Positions 6,034-11,488 of a stretch of 11,488 nt of DNA are shown piece by piece. Position 1 is the stretch's first letter. Every line of letters starts with the position of its first letter. A model generated the notes under the pieces. The model made no database searches and had not been told where the DNA came from. It was given only the letters and a program-made list of their open reading frames with translations. This stretch comes from JAKLKS01 sp964370855 (GTDB taxonomy: Bacteria; Planctomycetota; JAJSAM01; JAKLKS01). A program made the position numbers and the translations under genes. The DNA is taken from NCBI GenBank assembly GCA_964370855.1, contig CAYJMF010000133.1:1-11488 (forward strand), in the 5' to 3' direction.

Positions 6034-7395
6034 TCACTCCCCGAGGAGGGCGAGGCGGCGGAGGGGCCAGTAGGCGGCGAGGAAGTCGGCGGCGGAGTAC
6101 ACCGTGGCGCCGTCCCCCTCCTCCTCCCGTAGCACGGTGTAGGGGTTCGACTTCCAGCAGAAGGAGGAGGGCCCCTGCAGGTCCATGGGGAGGGGAACCG
6201 CGAACTGGGCGTCCCCCTTCTTCCCGGCGAAGGAGGAGCGGGGGAGGTCGAGCCCCCCGTGATCGAGCCGAACCACGCGCCGGTCGAGGGGATACCGGGC
6301 GAGCTGCGCCCGCGCGTCGGCGAGGTCCCGCGCCGTCACGCCGGCCTCCTCCCCGGCCCCGGCCGCGATCCCGATCCAGTAGGCGTTCCCCTCCCCCCGG
6401 TGGAGATCCAGGATCCGCCGCATCGAATCCGCCGCCGCCGCCCGCACCCGCTCCCGCACCGGGTCCCCGGCGGGGGAGCCCCGCCGCAGGAAGGAGGCCA
6501 GCGCCATGGCGACCATGTTCGCGTTGGAGTACCCCTCCTTCCCCAGGACCCGAAGCGTCGGCACCCGCAGCGCGTCCGTCGTCCCCGCCGCCACCAGCGC
6601 CTCGAACCGCCGCCGCGCCCGCGGCTCCCCCGTCCCCCGGTCCGCGGCGTCGGCGAGGCCGAGCACGACGGCCGCGTTGACCCCCACGGGGAGCCCGAGG
6701 ATCCGCGGCCGTAGATCCCCGTAGGTCGTCTCCCTCCCGCCGGAGTCCTCCCAGGACAGCCCCCGCCCGAGGATCCGGTCCGCGAGGTCCCCGGCCAGCC
6801 GCCCCGCCCGCGCCCGGCACCAGGGATCCTCCACGAGGTCGAGCACCGCCGCGAGCCCGTGCACGATGCCCGCCGCCTGGTCCCGGGAGACGTCGTCCCG
6901 CCAGCGCCACCCCTCGAAGCCCGGCCCCCCGTCGTGCCACCGCGACCGGCGGGGCTCCCCGCGGAGGAACCCCGCCGGCGCCGCCGTCCGCGCGTAGAGC
7001 CCCCGCTCCCCCGTGACCCCGGTCAGCGCCGAGAGCCCGCCGAGGAGGCTCCGCACCCGGTCGAGGGCCGCCGGCTCCCCGGTGGCCGCCCACCGCTCGC
7101 ACTCCGCGCCGAGCAGCGCCCCGGTCCACGCGCACTGGTCCGCCTGGTAGGTGTGCACCCGCCGCCCGCCGGGCCCGTCGGGGAGCGCCACCCGGTAGGA
7201 GAGGGCCCCCCAGGGCAGCAGGTGGATCCCGTCCAGCCCCTCCTCGAACCGGCGGGCCTTCTCCGCGAGGGGGAGGGCGGCGTCGGCCGGCGCCGGGAGG
7301 TGGAGCGGGAGCGGGCCCCCGGGAAGCGCGCAGGAGGCGCAGAGGGAGGCGCCGAGGAGCGCCGCCACCGCCGTCGCCAGGCCGGGAATCCTCAT
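6034..7395 (-). CDS. Exported, probably lipid-anchored protein; possible six-hairpin (alpha/alpha toroid) fold
   Basis: A 453-residue protein I cannot assign to a named family. The N-terminus is a signal peptide: charged MR, a hydrophobic stretch to about 21, then cysteines at 19 and 22 before ALPGG. CAS-C is an imperfect lipobox, so a lipoprotein is likely but not certain. The mature part is mostly helical, with conserved-looking aromatic/acidic clusters: YQADQCAWTGALLGAE (83-98), WRWRDDVSRDQAAGIVHGLA (163-182), GKEGYSNANMVAMALASF (285-302) and SSFCWKSNPY (410-419), ending in ADFLAAYWPLRRLALLG. The spacing of helical pairs with acidic/aromatic patches recalls (alpha/alpha)6-barrel glycosidase-like proteins; this is inference, and no catalytic residues can be named. 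The ATG has AAGGAG two bases upstream, closer than usual. It is divergent from purM across 58 bases, and its stop lies one base from the inverted-repeat element. Confidence 0.72.
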   Translation of the reverse strand: MRIPGLATAVAALLGASLCASCALPGGPLPLHLPAPADAALPLAEKARRFEEGLDGIHLLPWGALSYRVALPDGPGGRRVHTYQADQCAWTGALLGAECERWAATGEPAALDRVRSLLGGLSALTGVTGERGLYARTAAPAGFLRGEPRRSRWHDGGPGFEGWRWRDDVSRDQAAGIVHGLAAVLDLVEDPWCRARAGRLAGDLADRILGRGLSWEDSGGRETTYGDLRPRILGLPVGVNAAVVLGLADAADRGTGEPRARRRFEALVAAGTTDALRVPTLRVLGKEGYSNANMVAMALASFLRRGSPAGDPVRERVRAAAADSMRRILDLHRGEGNAYWIGIAAGAGEEAGVTARDLADARAQLARYPLDRRVVRLDHGGLDLPRSSFAGKKGDAQFAVPLPMDLQGPSSFCWKSNPYTVLREEEGDGATVYSAADFLAAYWPLRRLALLGE

Positions 7396-7404
7396 CGCTC
7401 CTTC

Positions 7405-7422
7405 GCTCCGGGATCTCGGAGC
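7405..7422. promoter_or_regulatory. Dyad in the divergent intergenic region before purM
   Basis: A perfect 6-bp inverted repeat, GCTCCG at 7405-7410 and CGGAGC at 7417-7422, has a 6-base spacer. It sits in the 58-base gap between the divergent exported-protein gene and purM, and a GCATGC palindrome (7421-7426) overlaps its right end. It could be an operator acting on both genes, but short GC-rich dyads are common in such DNA. Confidence 0.25.
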
Positions 7423-7440
7423 ATGCTACACGGGCGGTCG

Positions 7441-7446
7441 TACACT
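7441..7446 (+). promoter_or_regulatory. Candidate -10 box for a leaderless purM transcript
   Basis: TACACT matches the -10 consensus at four of six positions, including the important T, A and final T, and lies seven bases before the purM ATG. Transcription from it would start at or next to the ATG, giving a leaderless mRNA. This fits the absence of any Shine-Dalgarno sequence before purM. No good -35 box is seen at the right distance, so the call is tentative. Confidence 0.3.
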
Positions 7447-7453
7447 CTCGCCC

Positions 7454-8518
7454 ATGACCTCGACCCCCATGCTCCGCCGCACCGCCGCCGCCTCCTCGGC
7501 CTACGCCCGGGCCGGCGTGGACATCGATCGCAAGATGAAGGCCATCGGCTCCGCGAAGGACCTCTTCGCCTCCACCTTCGACGGCAACGTGCTCGGCGGC
7601 ATCGGCGGCTTCGGCTCCCTCTACCGGTTCAAGCCGAAGGGGATGAAGGAGCCCCTCCTCTGCGCCTCCGCCGACGGCGTGGGGACGAAGCTCAGGCTCG
7701 CCTTCGCGCTCGACCGCCACGACACCGTGGGCCAGGACATTGTCAACCACTGCGTGAACGACATCCTCGTCCAGGGGGCGCGGCCCCTCTTCCTCCTCGA
7801 CTACGTCGCCTCGGGCCGCCTCGAGGCGGGGACCCTCCGCGCCCTCTTCTCGGGCCTCGCCAAGGCCTGCCGGGAGAACGGCTGCTCCCTCGTCGGCGGC
7901 GAGACGGCGGAGATGCCGGGCATGTACCCCGCCGGCGAGTACGACCTCGCCGCCACCATCGTCGGCGTCGTGGACCGCCGCGACCTCCTCCCGCGCCGCG
8001 GCGTGAAGCCCGGCGACGTGCTCCTCGGGCTCCCGTCCTCGGGGCTCCACACCAACGGCTACACCCTCGCCCGGAAGGTGCTCGTGAAGCGCCCCGCGGA
8101 TCTCAGGAAGCGCGTCGCCGAGCTCGGCACCACGCTGGGGGAGGCGCTCCTCGCCGTGCACCGCTCCTACCTCCACGTCCTCCTGCCGGATCTCCCCGCG
8201 GGGAGGATCAAGGCCCTCGCCCACATCACCGGGGGCGGCTTCCAGGACAACGTGCCCCGGGTGCTGCCGAGGACCTGCACCGCCGTGGTGGACCCCGGCG
8301 CCTGGGAGGTGCCGCCGCTCTTCCGGATGATCGTGGAGAAGGGGAAGGTCTCCCGCGAGGAGGCCTACCGCGTCTTCAACATGGGCATGGGCATGGTCCT
8401 CGTCGTCGGGCAGGACGACTTCGACGCCGTCGTCGGCGCGCTTCGCCGCCGCGGCGCCGACCCCTCCGTCATCGGCTACGTCCGCCGGGGCGCCGGGGAG
8501 TGCATCCTCGCGTCGTGA
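7454..8518 (+). CDS. purM: Phosphoribosylformylglycinamidine cyclo-ligase (AIR synthetase)
   Basis: Catalyses the ATP-dependent ring closure of FGAM to 5-aminoimidazole ribonucleotide, the fifth step of purine synthesis, as a cytoplasmic dimer. The 354-residue length is normal. The family motifs appear in order: YARAGVDID (17-25), GGIGGFGSLY (48-57), ASADGVGTKL (71-80) for nucleotide binding, and CVNDILVQGARPLFLLDYVA (100-119). GGETAEMPGMY (148-158), GLPSSGLHTNGY (192-203), LAHITGGGFQDNVPRVLP (255-272) and FNMGMGM (308-314) follow. The N-terminus matches the family from about residue 14, which supports the ATG at 7454. No ribosome binding site precedes it. The stop TGA is shared with the GTG start of the following acetyltransferase gene (GTGA). 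purN, which often follows purM, is not here. Confidence 0.97.
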   Translation: MTSTPMLRRTAAASSAYARAGVDIDRKMKAIGSAKDLFASTFDGNVLGGIGGFGSLYRFKPKGMKEPLLCASADGVGTKLRLAFALDRHDTVGQDIVNHCVNDILVQGARPLFLLDYVASGRLEAGTLRALFSGLAKACRENGCSLVGGETAEMPGMYPAGEYDLAATIVGVVDRRDLLPRRGVKPGDVLLGLPSSGLHTNGYTLARKVLVKRPADLRKRVAELGTTLGEALLAVHRSYLHVLLPDLPAGRIKALAHITGGGFQDNVPRVLPRTCTAVVDPGAWEVPPLFRMIVEKGKVSREEAYRVFNMGMGMVLVVGQDDFDAVVGALRRRGADPSVIGYVRRGAGECILAS

Positions 8519-9054
8519 GGGAGGGGGCAGGTCCCGTCCCCGTCGAACTCGTCCCGAGGACACGGGAGCACGTGCCCGCCCTCTTCCCCCTTGTCTACCG
8601 CACGGCCGTCTGCGACACCCTCGTCTGGGACGGGCCGGAGTCGGAGGAGTCCTTCCTCGCGGCCTACCCCGATCCGAGGGCGAATCCGGCCCACAGGAAC
8701 TACACCATCATCGAGGCCGCCACCTCCGCCCCCGTGGGCGCCCTCTCCATCCGCCCCGGCTTCCAGCCGCTCCGCGGCGACATCGGCTACTGGATCGGCA
8801 TCCCCTTCCACGGCCGCGGCCTCGGCACCGCCGCCGTGGCCCGCTCCCTCGAGATCGCCTTCGGGGAGATGGGCATGGAGAAGATGGAGGCCTCGGCCTT
8901 CCTCGGCAACGAGGCCTCGGTCCGGATCCTCGAGAAGAACGGGTTCCGGAAGGAGGGCCTCGTGCGCAAGGCGATCCTCAAGCGGGGGAGATGGCTCGAC
9001 GAGCACCTCCTCGGGATCACGCGCGAGGAGTGGGAGGCGCGGCGGGGGGGCTGA
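8515..9054 (+). CDS. GNAT-family N-acetyltransferase, RimJ/RimL type
   Basis: A 179-residue cytoplasmic acetyltransferase that would transfer an acetyl group from acetyl-CoA to an amine. It starts at GTG 8515, which overlaps the purM stop as GTGA; this start keeps the N-terminal beta strand PVPVELVPRTREHVPALFPL (residues 7-26). The acetyl-CoA pyrophosphate-binding loop is in GIPFHGRGLGTAAVARSLEI (95-114), with the R/Q-x-x-G-x-G/A pattern as GRGLGT. The C-terminal signature LGNEASVRILEKNGFRKEGL (130-149) and a final DEHLLGITREEWEARR are typical of RimJ/RimL-like enzymes that act on ribosomal or other protein N-termini, or on amino acids and antibiotics. The substrate cannot be told. A GGGGAG about 14 bases upstream is too far to be a clear ribosome binding site, so translation is probably coupled to purM. 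Confidence 0.88.
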   Translation: MREGAGPVPVELVPRTREHVPALFPLVYRTAVCDTLVWDGPESEESFLAAYPDPRANPAHRNYTIIEAATSAPVGALSIRPGFQPLRGDIGYWIGIPFHGRGLGTAAVARSLEIAFGEMGMEKMEASAFLGNEASVRILEKNGFRKEGLVRKAILKRGRWLDEHLLGITREEWEARRGG

Positions 9055-9117
9055 CCTCCCTCCCGGCCCCCTCTCCTTCCCTTCAGCCGCCCCTCCTCCC
9101 CGCCGATGCCTCCTTCA

Positions 9118-9143
9118 CGGGGACTCTCCGTCCCCGGGGAGGG
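9118..9143 (+). promoter_or_regulatory. Hairpin abutting a strong Shine-Dalgarno before the FAH-family gene
   Basis: CGGGGAC (9118-9124) and GTCCCCG (9130-9136) form a perfect 7-bp stem with a five-base loop. Directly after it comes GGGAGG (9137-9142), a strong ribosome binding site five bases before the GTG at 9148. It could modulate access to that site or stabilise the 5' end. It could equally be chance in GC-rich DNA. The preceding stretch, about 9055-9105, is almost pure pyrimidine and holds nothing recognisable. Confidence 0.35.
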
Positions 9144-9147
9144 CTCC

Positions 9148-9792
9148 GTGGACCGTCCGGGCAAGGTCATCGCCGTGGGCCGCAACTACGCCGAGCACGC
9201 CCGCGAGATGGGGGGGAGCGGGAAGGAGCCCCCGTTCTTCTTCATGAAGGCCCCCTCCACCATGGTCGGGCCGGGGGATCCCATCGTGATCCCCTTCGAC
9301 ATCAGCGGGGAGGTGCACCACGAGGCGGAACTGGCGGTGGTTATCGGACGTTCCGGGAGGCGCATCCCGGCCGCCGCGGCCCTCGCCCACGTGGCCGGCT
9401 ACGCCTGCGCCAACGACGTGACGGCCCGCACGGAGCAGAAGGCCCTCCGCGACAAGGGCCTCCCCTGGTTCGGCGGGAAGAACGCCGATTCCTTCCTCTG
9501 CCTCGGCCCCGCGCTCCCCGCCTCCGCGGTCCCGGCGCCGCAGGCGCTCCGCGTCCGCTGTCTCGTGGACGGGGTGGTCCGTCAGGACGGGAACACCGCG
9601 GACATGATCCTCGGCGTGGCGGAGCTCGTCGCCCACGCCTCCCTCCGCCTCACGCTGCACCCCGGCGACGTGCTCCTCACGGGCACGCCGGCCGGGGTCG
9701 GGCCGCTGCGGCCCGGCGAGAGCGTGGAGGTGCGCATCGACGGCGTGGGGAGCCTCGTCAATCCCGTGGTGATGGAGGAGCGGGTCCGGTGA
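9148..9792 (+). CDS. Fumarylacetoacetate hydrolase (FAH) family protein, FAHD1-like acylpyruvase/decarboxylase
   Basis: A 214-residue cytoplasmic enzyme of the family that cleaves C-C bonds in beta-diketo or 2-oxo acids (acylpyruvates, oxaloacetate, homoprotocatechuate intermediates). Numbered from GTG 9148: VIAVGRNYAEHA (7-18) is the typical N-terminus, FFMKAPSTMVGPG (31-43) follows, and HHEAELAVVIG (57-67) supplies metal ligands E59 and E61. CANDVTAR (87-94) holds ligand D90. PWFGGKNADSFLCLGP (106-121) contains the lysine often seen as KGFD; here it is KNAD. LTGTPAGVGPLRPGE (177-191) closes the signature. GTG 9148 has a strong GGGAGG five bases upstream; the alternative ATG at 9106 adds 14 residues, has no ribosome binding site and does not extend family similarity. 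The stop overlaps the next start as GTGA. The exact substrate cannot be assigned from sequence. Confidence 0.92.
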   Translation: MDRPGKVIAVGRNYAEHAREMGGSGKEPPFFFMKAPSTMVGPGDPIVIPFDISGEVHHEAELAVVIGRSGRRIPAAAALAHVAGYACANDVTARTEQKALRDKGLPWFGGKNADSFLCLGPALPASAVPAPQALRVRCLVDGVVRQDGNTADMILGVAELVAHASLRLTLHPGDVLLTGTPAGVGPLRPGESVEVRIDGVGSLVNPVVMEERVR

Positions 9793-11459
9793 GGAGGGGA
9801 GGCCTCCTCCGGGCCGCCGTCCTCCTCCTGCCCGCCGCCGGCGCCGCCGCCGGCGGGGCGGACCCCGCACCCCTCCGCCCCGCCGACGCCGCCACCATCG
9901 ACTTCTCCCTCCCCTCGCCGGAGGAGCCCTGGCTCGGCGTCTCCTTCCTGCCCGGCGCGTCTCCTCCCGCCCTCCGCGCCGTCGCCCCCGACGGCCCCGC
10001 GGCCCACGCGGGGCTTCGCGCCGGCGACGTGCTGGCGGCCCTGGACGGCGTCGAGCCCCCGGACGGCGTGGCCGCCGCGTGGATGGTGCGGCTGCGGGTG
10101 CCCGGGGAGCGGGTGCGGGTGGAGTTCGTCCGGGACGGCGTCCCGGGATCCACGCCCCTCCTCCTCGGCCGGCGGCCCGGGGAGGGGGCGCTCTTCCGCG
10201 GGCCGGTCTTCCGCCTCGCCGTCATCCCCGTCGCGCTGGACGATCGCCCCCGGGGTCCGGAGCCCTCCGACGCGGTCCTCGACCGGCTGTTCTTCTCCCG
10301 GGACTCCCACGTCGGGCGGCTCCCCTCGGGTCGTACCCTCCACGGGGGCCTCCGGGACTACTGGAGGGACCAGTCCGGGGGCAGGCTCGACGTGGTGGGG
10401 CGCCTCCTGCCCACGGTGGCGGTGGCCGCCGCGGCGCGCACCTTCGCGGTCCAGCCCATGGGGGCGGGGCCCGACAGCCTCGCGGCCCGCACGCTCGCCG
10501 CCCTCCACGCGCGGGACGGGACGGCGGCGCTCGCGGCCTTCGACGGCATCGCCTTCCTCTACCCCGGCGACGTCGCGTCGCCCCCGCGCCGCGGGCTCTG
10601 GCCCCACCGGGGGACGCTGCGCGTCGGCGGGCGGGTGCTCCCCTACTTCGTGAAGAACCTCGGGGAGGGGGAGCCGGAGCCCCTCGGCGTGCTGGCCCAC
10701 GAGTTCGGCCATCTCCTCGGGCTCCCGGACCAGTACGGGACCGCGCACAGGACCGGCGTCGGGGACTTCTGCCTCATGGCCCTCGGCCACCGGGGCGGGG
10801 GGAGCGCCGGCGCGGACCGGCCCTTCGGCCTCTGCGCCTGGTGCCGCACGGTGCTCGGCTGGTGCCGGCCCGCGGCCGTGGACCCGGACCGGGTCCAGGA
10901 CCTCGCCCTCGGCCCGTCGTCGGGGCCCGGGGAGGCGTTCCTCCTCCCCGGCGGGTCCGACGGGGAGGCGTACCTCCTCGAGAACCGCCGGCGCGCGGGG
11001 TGGGACCGGGACCTCCCCGGCGAGGGGCTCCTCGTCTGGCGGGCCGGGGCGCCGATCCTCCCGGGGCAGGCTCCAGACACCCCCTGGCTCGACCTTCTCG
11101 AGGCCCACGGGATGGAGGCCCCCGACGCCTCCCTGCTTCGCCCCGACGAGATCCCCTTCCCGGGGCCCCGGGGCGGCGTCCTCTCCGAGGAGACCCATCC
11201 CGGGAGGGCGGGGCGGCTGCGGCTCTCCTCCATCCGCGCCCTGCCCGGGGGGGTCGTCGCCTTCCGCGTGGCGGAGCCGGGCCCCTTCGAGGCGCCCCCC
11301 CCGCGCATCGCGCCGGCGGAGACCGACGCCGAGGGCTTCGCCCTCCTGCGGGACCCGGTCACCGGGGAGCGGGTGCGGGTCTTCATGGGACCGCCGGAGC
11401 GGACGCCGGCGAGGGAGGCGGGGGAGGTGGAGGCGCTGGAGCCGGTGACGGGGGACTAG
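9789..11459 (+). CDS. Exported PDZ-domain M6-type (immune inhibitor A-like) metalloprotease
   Basis: A 556-residue protein from GTG 9789, with GGAGGAG eight bases upstream. Residues 1-24 (Arg-Arg, then a Leu/Ala stretch ending AGGA) form a signal peptide, so it acts outside the cytoplasm. Residues about 47-128 are a PDZ domain: PWLGVSFLPG, then GPAAHAGLRAGDVLAALDG (69-87). The peptidase part starts near 140 (FRLAVIPVAL). LRDYWRDQSGGRLDV (188-202) corresponds to the M6 'dYY...S.Gkl' segment. HEFGHLLGLPDQYG (304-317) gives zinc ligands H304 and H308, catalytic E305, and D314 in the M6 HExxHxxGxxD pattern. FCLMALG (327-333) is the downstream Met-turn-like strand, and YLLENRRRAGWDRDLPGEG (395-413) is the typical M6 C-terminal block. 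Cysteines 328, 349, 352 and 359 lie near the active site. No long propeptide is seen; the PDZ takes its place. Its stop is 29 bases from the window end. Confidence 0.87.
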   Translation: MRRGGLLRAAVLLLPAAGAAAGGADPAPLRPADAATIDFSLPSPEEPWLGVSFLPGASPPALRAVAPDGPAAHAGLRAGDVLAALDGVEPPDGVAAAWMVRLRVPGERVRVEFVRDGVPGSTPLLLGRRPGEGALFRGPVFRLAVIPVALDDRPRGPEPSDAVLDRLFFSRDSHVGRLPSGRTLHGGLRDYWRDQSGGRLDVVGRLLPTVAVAAAARTFAVQPMGAGPDSLAARTLAALHARDGTAALAAFDGIAFLYPGDVASPPRRGLWPHRGTLRVGGRVLPYFVKNLGEGEPEPLGVLAHEFGHLLGLPDQYGTAHRTGVGDFCLMALGHRGGGSAGADRPFGLCAWCRTVLGWCRPAAVDPDRVQDLALGPSSGPGEAFLLPGGSDGEAYLLENRRRAGWDRDLPGEGLLVWRAGAPILPGQAPDTPWLDLLEAHGMEAPDASLLRPDEIPFPGPRGGVLSEETHPGRAGRLRLSSIRALPGGVVAFRVAEPGPFEAPPPRIAPAETDAEGFALLRDPVTGERVRVFMGPPERTPAREAGEVEALEPVTGD

Positions 11460-11488
11460 GCGGGATGCGGGGTGGGGGATCTCCCGGG

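Noticed and set aside
6859..8514. Plus-strand frame running into the GNAT gene from far upstream
   Set aside because: The upstream part lies antisense to the exported protein and out of frame with purM. The family similarity begins only after the GTG at 8515.
6008..8563. 851-codon minus-strand frame spanning the exported-protein and purM genes
   Set aside because: It crosses an intergenic gap and two real genes on opposite strands, and its translation is compositional noise.
9106..9147. ATG 9106 as the FAH start
   Set aside because: It has no ribosome binding site, and the 14 extra residues are not family-like. GTG 9148 has a strong Shine-Dalgarno at the right spacing. The choice is not absolute.
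8991..9788. Upstream extension of the M6 protease frame to 8991
   Set aside because: This part overlaps the GNAT end and the whole FAH gene in another frame and is Arg/Pro-rich. The signal peptide starts exactly at GTG 9789.
11460..11488. Possible terminator after the M6 protease gene
   Set aside because: There is a weak GGGGATCTCCC-type symmetry but no T-run, and the window ends before a structure can be judged.

Overview
The window comes from a very GC-rich bacterial chromosome (by eye well above 70% G+C, with codon third positions almost always G or C). It has tightly packed genes and frequent GTG starts. The MEP-pathway enzyme Dxr, an RseP-type intramembrane protease, PurM and a probable lipoprotein mark it as bacterial chromosomal DNA. 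There are no phage, plasmid, CRISPR, rRNA or tRNA genes. The phylum cannot be fixed from this sequence. An uncultured, high-GC, probably diderm lineage would fit.

Layout. (1) 1-452 is non-coding or unassignable, with a 19-base C run, a 9-base C run and two small dyads. (2) 453-1881, plus strand: a PadR-family regulator overlapping a membrane protein with an N-terminal HAAS/DUF1700-like helical domain, a known regulator/sensor pairing. (3) 1878-7395, minus strand, read from right to left: an uncharacterised exported protein (6034-7395), a 142-bp MITE-like element with long near-perfect terminal inverted repeats (5891-6032), then dxr, rseP and a UbiA-family prenyltransferase. The last gene ends on the same CTAG as the convergent HAAS gene. 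(4) 7454-11459, plus strand: purM, a RimJ/RimL-type acetyltransferase, a fumarylacetoacetate-hydrolase-family enzyme, and an exported protein with a PDZ domain and an M6 (immune inhibitor A-like) metalloprotease domain.

How the genes fit together. dxr (isoprenoid precursor synthesis) and rseP (regulated intramembrane proteolysis) are coupled through a GTGA overlap, a pairing common in bacteria, but the cdsA/uppS genes that often precede dxr are absent. The UbiA-like enzyme downstream could use prenyl diphosphates from the same pathway, but that link is only inferred. purM/GNAT and FAH/M6 protease are joined by the same GTGA overlap. The most notable points are the MITE-like element placed directly after a stop codon and upstream of dxr, the unusually long RseP with four apparent PDZ repeats, the PDZ-M6 protease, and the unassigned exported protein at 6034-7395. 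I found no clearly new multi-gene system; most of the window is ordinary housekeeping sequence.
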